Shown piece by piece: positions 9,653 to 17,738 of a stretch of DNA of 64,000 nucleotides. The stretch is taken from positions 1-64,000 of the forward strand of contig NZ_JAERTZ010000023.1 of assembly GCF_016746085.1 (NCBI RefSeq), given 5' to 3'. Origin of the DNA: Zobellella iuensis. Its GTDB lineage: Bacteria; Pseudomonadota; Gammaproteobacteria; Enterobacterales; Aeromonadaceae. The notes under the pieces were generated by a model. It had not been told where the DNA came from and did not search any database. It saw nothing but the letters and a program-made list of their open reading frames with translations. Position 1 is the stretch's first letter. Each line of letters starts with the position of its first letter. Position numbers and translations under genes: made by a program.

Positions 9653-10933
9653 ATGAGCTTTAACACCATCTCCGTTATCGGCCTGGGCTACATAGGCCTG
9701 CCCACCGCCGCCGTGTTTGCCTCGCGCAAGAAAAAAGTGATTGGCGTAGACGTAAACCAGCACGCGGTAGACACCATCAACAAGGGTGAAATTCACATAG
9801 TAGAGCCGGAGCTGGACATTGTAGTGCATGCCGCGGTAACCGAAGGCTACCTGCGCGCCACCACCAAACCCGAGCCGGCCGACGCCTATTTGATTGCCGT
9901 GCCCACCCCCTTCTACCATGACGAAACCGGCAGCAGCCACAAGGCGGACCTGAGCTATATCGAAGCAGCCAGCAAAGCCGTAGCCCCGGTGCTGAAGGCC
10001 GGCGACCTGGTGGTGCTGGAATCCACCTCTCCGGTGGGCGCCACCGAGCAAATGGCCGCCTGGCTGGCGGAAGCCCGGCCTGACCTGACCTTCCCCCAAA
10101 CCCATGGGGAAGACTCGGACATTCGCATTGCCCACTGCCCCGAGCGGGTATTGCCCGGCCACGTGATCCGCGAACTGGTGGAAAACGACCGCGTGATTGG
10201 CGGCATGACCCCCAAGTGCAGCCAGGCCGCCAAGGCCCTGTACAAAATTTTTGTGGAAGGCGAGTGTGTGATCACCAACGCCCGCACCGCTGAAATGGCC
10301 AAGCTCACCGAAAACAGCTTTCGCGATGTAAACATTGCCTTTGCCAACGAGCTTTCTGTTATTTGCGACAAGCTCGACATTAACGTATGGGAGCTGATCG
10401 CCCTGGCCAACCGCCACCCGCGGGTAAACATTCTGCAACCCGGTGCCGGCGTGGGCGGCCACTGCATAGCGGTAGACCCCTGGTTTATAGTGGACAGCTG
10501 CCCGGAAGAGGCCAAGCTGATCCACACCGCCCGCCTGGTGAACGACGGCAAACCCCAATGGGTGCTGGAGCAAATCCGCAAACAGCTTGATGCCGTTCAC
10601 TGCACCCACCCCGGCAAAACCCGCAGCGATATTACCGTGGCCTGCTTAGGGGTAGCCTTTAAGCCGGACATAGACGACCTGCGCGAAAGCCCCGCACTGG
10701 GGATTGCCCAGCAGGTGGCAACGCTTGGCTGCAAGGTACAGATTGTAGAGCCGAACATCGAGGCACTGCCCGCCAAACTGCAGGCCAGCAATGTAGCCCT
10801 GACCCCCCTGCACCAGGCCCTGACCCAAGCGGATGTGGTGTGTGTGCTGGTTAAACACAAGCCCTTTATCGAGCATGCCGACCAGGTACGCGAAAGCAAA
10901 CACCTGGTAGACGCCGTAGGCCTGCTGGGCTAA
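9653..10933 (+). CDS. wecC: UDP-N-acetyl-D-mannosamine dehydrogenase
   Basis: It oxidises UDP-ManNAc to UDP-ManNAcA with two NAD+, giving an acidic sugar for the capsule. The 426 residues match the WecC branch of UDP-sugar dehydrogenases. The N-terminal NAD-binding motif GLGYIGLPTAAVFA is at residues 8-21, and ESTSPVGATEQM near residue 125 is the family segment. The segment NILQPGAGVGGHCIAVDPWF near residue 260 includes the catalytic-loop Cys in GGHC. The UDP-binding C-terminal domain starts near CLGVAFKPDIDDLRESPA. With wecB it forms a two-step pathway. Confidence 0.95.
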   Translation: MSFNTISVIGLGYIGLPTAAVFASRKKKVIGVDVNQHAVDTINKGEIHIVEPELDIVVHAAVTEGYLRATTKPEPADAYLIAVPTPFYHDETGSSHKADLSYIEAASKAVAPVLKAGDLVVLESTSPVGATEQMAAWLAEARPDLTFPQTHGEDSDIRIAHCPERVLPGHVIRELVENDRVIGGMTPKCSQAAKALYKIFVEGECVITNARTAEMAKLTENSFRDVNIAFANELSVICDKLDINVWELIALANRHPRVNILQPGAGVGGHCIAVDPWFIVDSCPEEAKLIHTARLVNDGKPQWVLEQIRKQLDAVHCTHPGKTRSDITVACLGVAFKPDIDDLRESPALGIAQQVATLGCKVQIVEPNIEALPAKLQASNVALTPLHQALTQADVVCVLVKHKPFIEHADQVRESKHLVDAVGLLG

Positions 10934-10940
10934 CACGGTT

Positions 10941-11003
10941 GTCATTCCCGCCTTCCCTTCGTCATTCCCGCCTTTCCTTCGTCATTCCCGCGAAGGCGGG
11001 AAT
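10941..11003. repeat. GTCATTCCCGC hairpin repeat (second palindrome family)
   Basis: ATTCCCGC-GAAG-GCGGGAAT (10984-11003) is a perfect 8-bp stem with a 4-nt loop, preceded by two half copies of GTCATTCCCGCCTT. A degraded relative (ACTCCC...GGGAGT, 11059-11078) follows, so the 187-bp gap after wecC is largely filled by this family. Covarying relatives occur at 49026-49084 and 55111-55169. The hairpin could act as a weak terminator after wecC; there is no clear T-tract. Confidence 0.8.
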
Positions 11004-11120
11004 CCATGGAATAACGCAGGAATTCCAGCCAAAGGCAACCACAACAAACAACACCGTCACTCCCACATAGCCGGGAGTCTTTATATAAAACGCAGCCAAC
11101 AACCAGTAAAAGCGACGGAC

Positions 11121-14100
11121 ATGGACCAACTAATAGAACACGCCATCAGCCTTGCCAACCAACCTGCAATACCCCTGCTTGCCCCCATAAAAAACCGTAT
11201 TGCCTATGTGGTTAGCCATGGTCAGAGCTACGCCAGTAACGGCTACGCTATTCGCACCCAGGGTGTAGCCAAGGCGCTTAACGGACAAGGCTTTGAAACC
11301 CTCTGTTTCGTACGGCCAGGCCGCCCTTGGGATCTAGGAGTTGAGAAAGGCAGTATACAACCTGAGATGCAGGTTGACGGGGTCCGCTACATTCATAGCC
11401 GCTGGCTGCAAGATAAACGTCCAAAGGGTAAGATAAATTTATTCAATGCCACTGTTGACCGGCTAGTACACCTGCTGCGATTGTATCGGCCATCCGTTGT
11501 ATTGGCAGCCTCCAATCATGAGATTGGCCTTCCTGCCTGGGCCGCGGCTAAGCAGCTTGGCCTTCCATTCCATTACGAAGTACGTGGTTTTTGGGAAGTA
11601 TCCCGTGCGTCACGTCAACCAGGTTGGGAAAAAACCGACGAATACCAGCAACACTACACACACGAAAGTTTTCTTGCGCAGCATGCTGACCAGCTTTATA
11701 CCCTCAACTCGCACATGCAACGGGAATTGGTCCAGCGTGGTGCAAAGCCTGGCAGCATTCATCTAGTGCCAAACAGTGTCAGTGAGCTACCCCGTACACA
11801 CACAACAAATAGCTCTTCAACAAGAAAGCAGTTGGGGATTCCAGAAAATGCGTTTGTGCTAGGATACATTGGCGCCATTACCGAGTATGAAGGACTGGAG
11901 CAACTGCTGGAGGCACTGGCCGAACTCAAGAAAACACCAGTAACACAGCCGGTACATGCTTTAATTGTTGGCGGTTACAGTCCAGTCAATCAGCAGGCGC
12001 AGCCTGAAAAAGCAAGCATCCTTGATGAGTTGAAAACCAGAGCAAAACAACTGGGGGTTTCGTCACAAATAACCTGGACTGGTCGGGTAGAGCATGGACA
12101 GTTACCAGCATATTTTGCAGCCGTGAATGCTACTGTGATACCGCGCAAACCCTTGCCTGTATGTGAACTGGTCAGCGCCATCAAACCTCTAGAATACCTA
12201 TCCTACGGCAAACCTATCATTGCATCCAATGTGGCACCTCAAGCAGAGCTTCTACAACAGGGTAAACTGGGCTGGCTGTACCAGAAAGGTGATGCTAAGG
12301 CGCTCGCTGCCATGGTTCTCCAAGTTCAGCGAGCCAATAAGGAAGAGATTAAAGTTAAAACTGAAGCGGGTATTATTGCCATAAAATCATATTATTTATG
12401 GCACCAAAGCATTCAGCCACTGGTAGCCGGACTCAACATGGCCCAAGCGCCTCGACAGGAAGAACTATCAGAACTAAAAAAACAAGAACTATCGGTAGGA
12501 AGTGTCGAAAAAACCATACCAGATGACCAGCCATCCAGTTTATGTGTACAGCCAATACCTTTGCCGCCTGGTAAAAACACAGTGACAGCTGAGCAAAAGC
12601 TATTGCTTGATGAAAAGTTAAAGATAGTTTATCAAGCTGATGGATTTAAGGGCGTACATGAATTCATTAAAATGCAAACCGCGGGAAGAAATGAAAAATT
12701 TTTAGCATTCTGTCAGGTGAAAGGCGCAAATGTAGTGCTAGCTGGAGGAGATGCCGAACAAGCTTGCTTACTGGCTGAGCAAGCACTAAAAACGGATCTA
12801 TCAGCCACAACATTACGCAGCGCGGCAAGAGTATTTTATAATGCAGCAAAAATTAAGAGAGCAATAGAACTTGTAGATAAATTAGAGAGCTCCCTTGGCA
12901 AAGCTAATGACAATGATGCCAAATTTATATCGGAAGTACGGGGTAGAGCAAAGCTTATCGAGTGGGCAGAGATGCCAGCATCCAAAAGAGTCCAACCAAA
13001 GATAAAGCAACGGGTGCTCAATGTACTTGCATTTAGCCTCCCTTACACCTCCGTTGGCTATGCTACTCGTTCACATGGTTTAGCAAGAGGCATTAAGAGG
13101 GGAAACTGGGATGTACGCCCTTATACTCGCCCTGGGTTTCCATATGACTTCAAACCTGAACTTGTTGGCAACATTTTACCAGAAAAAGATGATATTGATG
13201 ATATTACTTATCACCGCATCTTAGAAAATTCTCGCACAGAAAAAAATGAAGTTGAATATTTAATTGACTCAATATCATATTGGGAAAAAATCATAGATTC
13301 AGAGCAACCTGAAATCATCCACGCTGCATCAAATTATGTAACAGCCCTACCTGCATTAATCGCAGCACGCCGCAAAGGTGTACCATTTATTTATGAGATC
13401 CGAGGATTCTGGGAAGTGACTCGTTCCTCGAGAGATAGCAGCTTTGCCAACACAGCAAAGTACCGATACATGCAGCTTTTTGAGAGGTTGGTTGTAAACC
13501 AATCAGACCGAATAATAACAATAACAACAGCTATGAAAGAGCTATTAGTTAAGAATGGTGCGAAAGAAGATAAAATCGCTATTGCTTTTAATAGTGTTGA
13601 TCCTGATCGTTTTTTGCCACGAGCACCAAATAAAACTCTAGCTAGCAAGATAGGAATCCCAGAAAATATTCCTGTAATAGGATACATTGGTTCTTTTGTT
13701 GACTATGAAGGACTAGATGATCTGATTGAAGCTGTATCTTTTTTAAGAGATGATGGAGTAGAATGTCGCTTACTCTTGGTCGGTGACGGTGCAATCACGG
13801 AATCATTGAAGCATAAAATTATTGATTTAAAATTGCATGACATTGTTTTAATGACCGGAAGAGTTCCTCATGACGAGGTAGAAGATTACTACTCACTGAT
13901 AGATATTGCACCATTTCCAAGAAAACCATGGGAAGTTTGCGAGCTTGTTTCCCCACTCAAACCATTTGAAGCGATGGCACTGCAAAAAGCAGTAGTGGTG
14001 TCAAATACCCGCGCACTGAATGAAATCGTCAAAGATGGGTATAATGGGATAGTTTTCAATAAAGGTTGCTCTATCAGCTTAAAAAATTCTCTCCTGACGT

Positions 14101-14222
14101 TAATCAAAAACAAGGCTTTGCGAGCTGAAATTGGAGAAAACGCACGTAATTGGATTATTGATGAACGGAGCTGGAATGTGGCAGGAAAAGCCTGCATTGA
14201 AGAATACTCAAAGCTGATTTAA
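11121..14222 (+). CDS. Tandem double GT4 glycosyltransferase
   Basis: The 1033 residues hold two complete GT-B glycosyltransferases of family 4, each about 400 residues. The first spans about 28-430 and the second about 630-1030, joined by a linker that looks partly helical. Each half repeats the same landmarks: an N-terminal SNGYAIRTQGVAK / SVGYATRSHGLAR, then EVRGFWEVSRAS / EIRGFWEVTRSS. Each also has the donor-site motif KPLPVCELVSAIKPLEYL / KPWEVCELVSPLKPFEAM near residues 340 and 933. The two halves are clearly paralogous, so the gene arose by duplication and fusion. Base composition becomes much more AT-rich in the second half (from about 12,350), which suggests that the halves have different histories. 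It probably adds two sugars, or an alternating pair, to the capsule repeat; specificity is unknown. Confidence 0.85.
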   Translation: MDQLIEHAISLANQPAIPLLAPIKNRIAYVVSHGQSYASNGYAIRTQGVAKALNGQGFETLCFVRPGRPWDLGVEKGSIQPEMQVDGVRYIHSRWLQDKRPKGKINLFNATVDRLVHLLRLYRPSVVLAASNHEIGLPAWAAAKQLGLPFHYEVRGFWEVSRASRQPGWEKTDEYQQHYTHESFLAQHADQLYTLNSHMQRELVQRGAKPGSIHLVPNSVSELPRTHTTNSSSTRKQLGIPENAFVLGYIGAITEYEGLEQLLEALAELKKTPVTQPVHALIVGGYSPVNQQAQPEKASILDELKTRAKQLGVSSQITWTGRVEHGQLPAYFAAVNATVIPRKPLPVCELVSAIKPLEYLSYGKPIIASNVAPQAELLQQGKLGWLYQKGDAKALAAMVLQVQRANKEEIKVKTEAGIIAIKSYYLWHQSIQPLVAGLNMAQAPRQEELSELKKQELSVGSVEKTIPDDQPSSLCVQPIPLPPGKNTVTAEQKLLLDEKLKIVYQADGFKGVHEFIKMQTAGRNEKFLAFCQVKGANVVLAGGDAEQACLLAEQALKTDLSATTLRSAARVFYNAAKIKRAIELVDKLESSLGKANDNDAKFISEVRGRAKLIEWAEMPASKRVQPKIKQRVLNVLAFSLPYTSVGYATRSHGLARGIKRGNWDVRPYTRPGFPYDFKPELVGNILPEKDDIDDITYHRILENSRTEKNEVEYLIDSISYWEKIIDSEQPEIIHAASNYVTALPALIAARRKGVPFIYEIRGFWEVTRSSRDSSFANTAKYRYMQLFERLVVNQSDRIITITTAMKELLVKNGAKEDKIAIAFNSVDPDRFLPRAPNKTLASKIGIPENIPVIGYIGSFVDYEGLDDLIEAVSFLRDDGVECRLLLVGDGAITESLKHKIIDLKLHDIVLMTGRVPHDEVEDYYSLIDIAPFPRKPWEVCELVSPLKPFEAMALQKAVVVSNTRALNEIVKDGYNGIVFNKGCSISLKNSLLTLIKNKALRAEIGENARNWIIDERSWNVAGKACIEEYSKLI

Positions 14223-14245
14223 TTACTAACTATAGAAATAATACT

Positions 14246-15751
14246 ATGAACCTACAAGAAGTATACGAATTAGTCATGAATGAGCTTTCAACCTTTCATG
14301 AACCATCAAGGCTAGTAATCTACTCTGAAAAGAAATATCATTTTTTTGATAAAAGTTTTAACCTTGAAGATCTCAATGGGTTAAATATAAGCTTACTTAA
14401 TGCAAAATATAAAATACAAATAATCGAGCATGGTAAATTCGTTGACGCAACAAAATATAAATGGCTTACCCATCAAGGAACAGCATTAGGGAAGTTCACT
14501 CCATTAGATTTAGAAAATACTGACAAAATAAGAACAATAGAGTCCCTCTATTTGCTAAACGAAGACAAAAGTATAAATTCGTACTTTAAGCAGTTTTTTT
14601 ATTTTTACTTTAGAAACTCTCTTCCGAAAGAGAATAGCGTTTTATCATTAAGTATAACGAACCATCTAGAAGCATTAATTAAATCAAGACTTAAAGGTTA
14701 TGATAAGTTAGATTTTTTTTACAGCTATAACTATTGCATGTCAAACCTAATTGATAGAAATAACGCTTCATATTTCCCTTTGGATTCGTCGAAATTTAAC
14801 AATATTGCTAAGGATTTAGGAAGTAGGGTTGCGGACAAAAAGATATCAGATTCCGTAGTTTCATTTTTTTATGGGCTTTATTACTCAGGGCAAGCCAAAA
14901 GAGAAAACGCTGTGCAATGCTTTAATGTTGCAAAAAGTCTTGCTGGAGATTTATATAACTTTTATGGGGTTGACACAGGAATAAATACTTATCTAAATGA
15001 AGATGAAATTGAAGATGAAATTGAAGTGCATAAATTTTGTAATACCGAAAAATACTTAATAGAAACAAAGAAAAAAAACAATATATGCTTAGTGCTTTCA
15101 GTGGATGAAAGATTCTTGCGTATATATGGCTCTCAAATCGTCAACTATATATCAAACTTACGCGAATATGACTTCCACATTGTTGTAATTTGCCCATCAA
15201 GCTCAGTGGAATCAGTTTACCAAAACTTTTTTGATTACTGCTGTGCATATGAAAAATTCACTCAAACGACTGTATTAGACAGAGTGTCATTCTCTTATTT
15301 CCCCCCTCACAGCTCCTTTAGTGACATAAAAACTTTTTATGCAACAGCTAGATTTTTCTCTGTTGTGAAGCTTCTTGAAGAATATAACTATGTTTATGTC
15401 ATGGATGCAGACCTAACCATAGAAAAAGATCCTCACAATTACTTATCCAGTCTAACATCCAAAGATTTATCTCTCAGTTTTACTAAAGGATTAATGTCGA
15501 TATTTCCTTGGAGGAAATATTTAGCAGGAAATGTAATGTTCTCTCGGAAATCATTACCACTAGCTATTAAGTTATGTAGGTACATACTAGCTGGATTAAA
15601 ACTTAAAAACTCATGGATGCTAGACCAAAATGCTTTTGAGTACATAATAGATGGCTCACCTAATCTTTATGATATTTATGATAACTACAAAAGCGACAAG
15701 CCATTCACACAAATTCAATTCAGACAGATAATGGAAAGAAACCAAAAATGA
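14246..15751 (+). CDS. Putative GT-A type glycosyltransferase, AT-rich
   Basis: The 501-residue protein has no confidently named family. The C-terminal half (about 275-480) looks like a GT-A nucleotide-diphospho-sugar transferase: a strand-rich start (NICLVLSVDERFLRIYG), then YVYVMDADLTIEKDPH near residue 390, whose Asp-Ala-Asp is the typical metal-binding DxD motif. A WMLDQNAFEYI segment near residue 455 follows, as in GT8-like enzymes. The N-terminal 270 residues are unrecognised and helical in character. Codon use is strongly AT-biased compared with wecC or glmM. It overlaps the next gene by four bases (ATGA), so the pair is translationally coupled. Confidence 0.6.
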   Translation: MNLQEVYELVMNELSTFHEPSRLVIYSEKKYHFFDKSFNLEDLNGLNISLLNAKYKIQIIEHGKFVDATKYKWLTHQGTALGKFTPLDLENTDKIRTIESLYLLNEDKSINSYFKQFFYFYFRNSLPKENSVLSLSITNHLEALIKSRLKGYDKLDFFYSYNYCMSNLIDRNNASYFPLDSSKFNNIAKDLGSRVADKKISDSVVSFFYGLYYSGQAKRENAVQCFNVAKSLAGDLYNFYGVDTGINTYLNEDEIEDEIEVHKFCNTEKYLIETKKKNNICLVLSVDERFLRIYGSQIVNYISNLREYDFHIVVICPSSSVESVYQNFFDYCCAYEKFTQTTVLDRVSFSYFPPHSSFSDIKTFYATARFFSVVKLLEEYNYVYVMDADLTIEKDPHNYLSSLTSKDLSLSFTKGLMSIFPWRKYLAGNVMFSRKSLPLAIKLCRYILAGLKLKNSWMLDQNAFEYIIDGSPNLYDIYDNYKSDKPFTQIQFRQIMERNQK

Positions 15752-16935
15752 ACGCACGCATAAATTTAAACAGCAACAGCTTCGATTTCTTTATATTCAC
15801 TCGTTTTGGCATTGATGTAGAAGATCTGGAGTGGTTCGAGAACAGGTTCAGAATATTCGAAGCCATCACATTATCTTCAATGAAGAACCAAACTGACACA
15901 AATTTCACATGGATAATATTTATTGGCGAAAAATTCATTGACAGTATCAATGCACGCTTAACTGACCTTTTGGCTGGAAGCCAATTTAAGTATGAAATTG
16001 TTAAAGATAGACAATGCAATGAAACAATAAAAAATGCAATAGCGAAGCACGCCACAAATGATTACATTATTTCCGGACGTATTGATGATGATGACGCCTG
16101 GTCTATTAACCACATTAATGAAATAAAGCAAACCTGTCTTTCTCTTATAAAAAAAGGGAAAGAAAACTTTGGTTTTTCTTATGAAGATGGTGTTGAATGG
16201 CTCTACACCGACCTTATAGATATAACAAAACTACATAATGATGGACAAAGAATAGTGAGGAAGGAAGGTTGTTATCCATACAACTGCCCCTTCCATTCAA
16301 TGTCTTCATTTGTTTTAGTAAAAAAAGGTACTGAGTTTCCATTTTTCAATAGAATACACGGAACCAGGGGGGATATTCTCTTAGAGTATAACTTTGGTAA
16401 ATATACTTTCAAAACTGAAAAGCCTTCATGGTTATACTTCAGACACCAACAAACAAACTCATCCACTCACAAAGCTCACAAAATGCCCAAGCTAGATATT
16501 AGCTTACAATCATTATGCTCAACATTTGGTTTAAATCTTGAAAAAGTTGAAGATTTAATTTCAGATGCAAGTAACATAAAATACCCAATGAAGAAAAGAC
16601 GTCATGGTGACGAGAACAAAGGAAACATTCTTCTTGATATATCGATGGGACAGAATTCTGGGAGTGATGCCATGCCCATCATTACTTACACCACTGCTGG
16701 CTCAGTGATGTCTTTCAAAATTGAAAACATCAAATTTAGTGGTGAGTCTCGTGCATGCATATACGACCGTGAGAATAAAGTTTATGTTCATTTCACACCT
16801 TTTACTGGTGACACTATAACTTCATCCTTTATCCTAGAAGGAAAGCCTTCACGTTACATGCTCAAAATCCAGGTGAAGGAGGATAGAAAATGGAAAGATA
16901 AATTATTCTCAGGTAAAAAATTCATTGAAATATAG
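15748..16935 (+). CDS. Putative rhamnosyltransferase-family glycosyltransferase
   Basis: The 395-residue protein resembles the family annotated as putative rhamnosyl transferases. The start has the typical FIFTRFGIDVEDLEWFENRF, followed by TLSSMKNQTDTNFTWIIFIG (about residues 42-61). A metal-binding segment ISGRIDDDDAW lies near residue 108, and YNCPFHSMSSFVLVKK lies near residue 175. The C-terminal 130 residues look like a beta-rich accessory region. No rhamnose synthesis genes (rml) are present here, so the actual donor may be different. It is AT-rich like its neighbour and is the last gene before an insertion-sequence remnant. Confidence 0.65.
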   Translation: MNARINLNSNSFDFFIFTRFGIDVEDLEWFENRFRIFEAITLSSMKNQTDTNFTWIIFIGEKFIDSINARLTDLLAGSQFKYEIVKDRQCNETIKNAIAKHATNDYIISGRIDDDDAWSINHINEIKQTCLSLIKKGKENFGFSYEDGVEWLYTDLIDITKLHNDGQRIVRKEGCYPYNCPFHSMSSFVLVKKGTEFPFFNRIHGTRGDILLEYNFGKYTFKTEKPSWLYFRHQQTNSSTHKAHKMPKLDISLQSLCSTFGLNLEKVEDLISDASNIKYPMKKRRHGDENKGNILLDISMGQNSGSDAMPIITYTTAGSVMSFKIENIKFSGESRACIYDRENKVYVHFTPFTGDTITSSFILEGKPSRYMLKIQVKEDRKWKDKLFSGKKFIEI

Positions 16936-17019
16936 CTTATTCCAATAAAGTTTCTTTGTAGACCCTCTTTTACCTTGAAAGTTTATCGCCTCTTTAATTA
17001 AAAAATATTTCCACTTCAC

Positions 17020-17116
17020 GCTATTAACCCGACTTGCACCTAGGTCACATTGAAACTCAATACTCTCAATATCTTACATTTATAAAAGTGAACCTATTTG
17101 AGATCCGGATTAATAG
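17020..17116. repeat. Left copy of a ~97-bp imperfect direct repeat
   Basis: This stretch begins GCTATTAACCC and ends AACCTATTTGAG-ATCCGGATTA-ATAG. An imperfect copy lies at 20411-20506 in the same orientation. The ends are the best conserved parts and the middle has diverged. Together the two copies bracket the transposase remnant and the heparinase-like gene. The 250 bp between the rhamnosyltransferase gene and the transposase remnant hold nothing else that I can recognise. Confidence 0.75.
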
Positions 17117-17189
17117 CACCGTGCAGAATGCCGGTTGTATATCGGAACACGTATTTTTTGAAGAAAAATCTAGATATTGAAGGATCGCT

Positions 17190-17738
17190 TTGACGATCAA
17201 TGCCAGCTGTGATCATATGCTGTCTTTTCAACGACAGATGATCGCCATGAACGGACTCGGCTTCTTGCAGCACCTCTCCATCATCAGTGACCCGCGCCAG
17301 CAATGGAAAGTGGAGCACAAGCTCTCGGTCATCCTTTTCCTCACCATCGTGGCCGTGATCGGCGGCGCCGAAGGGTGGGAGGAAATCGAGGATTTCGGTG
17401 TCGATCATCTCGACTGGCTGCGCCAGTATGGCGACTTCGAGAACGGCGTGCCGGTGCACGATACCATCGCCCGGGTGATGGGCATGCTCTCGGCCACGCA
17501 GTTGCAAAACTGGCAGCTTGACGTGGGCATGCGGGAAGATGACTGCCGTGAACAGGCTGGCGAGAATACGGCCACGATTCGGCATATTGCGTTCAATGCA
17601 TTGAAGGGAGACACCAGCTTCAAGGCCAGAATGAAACGCAATCAACAAGGCCTACCGTTCTGGAATACCCTGCAACTTAAAAACCAAAATATATTTCAAT
17701 CTAAAATGATAGGTTTACACCCAAATGCTCCCATATGA
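17190..17738 (+). pseudogene. Internally deleted ISAs1-family transposase remnant
   Basis: The frame begins with the typical N-terminus of ISAs1-family (DDE) transposases: VEHKLSVILFLTIVAVIGGAEGWEEIEDFG, then VPVHDTIARVMG. At about residue 110 it jumps to the family's C-terminal end (WQLDVGMREDD, then ATIRHIAFNALKGDTSFKARMKRNQQ). The central catalytic core of roughly 200 residues is therefore missing. Family members are usually about 370-380 residues. The last 28 codons look like read-through into flanking DNA, and the frame overlaps the start of the heparinase-like gene. The sequence is GC-rich inside an AT-rich stretch, as expected for a foreign insertion. A possible terminal inverted repeat (TGCAGAATGCC near 17122 against TGCAGGGTATTCC in reverse near 17670) is weak. 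Confidence 0.85.
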
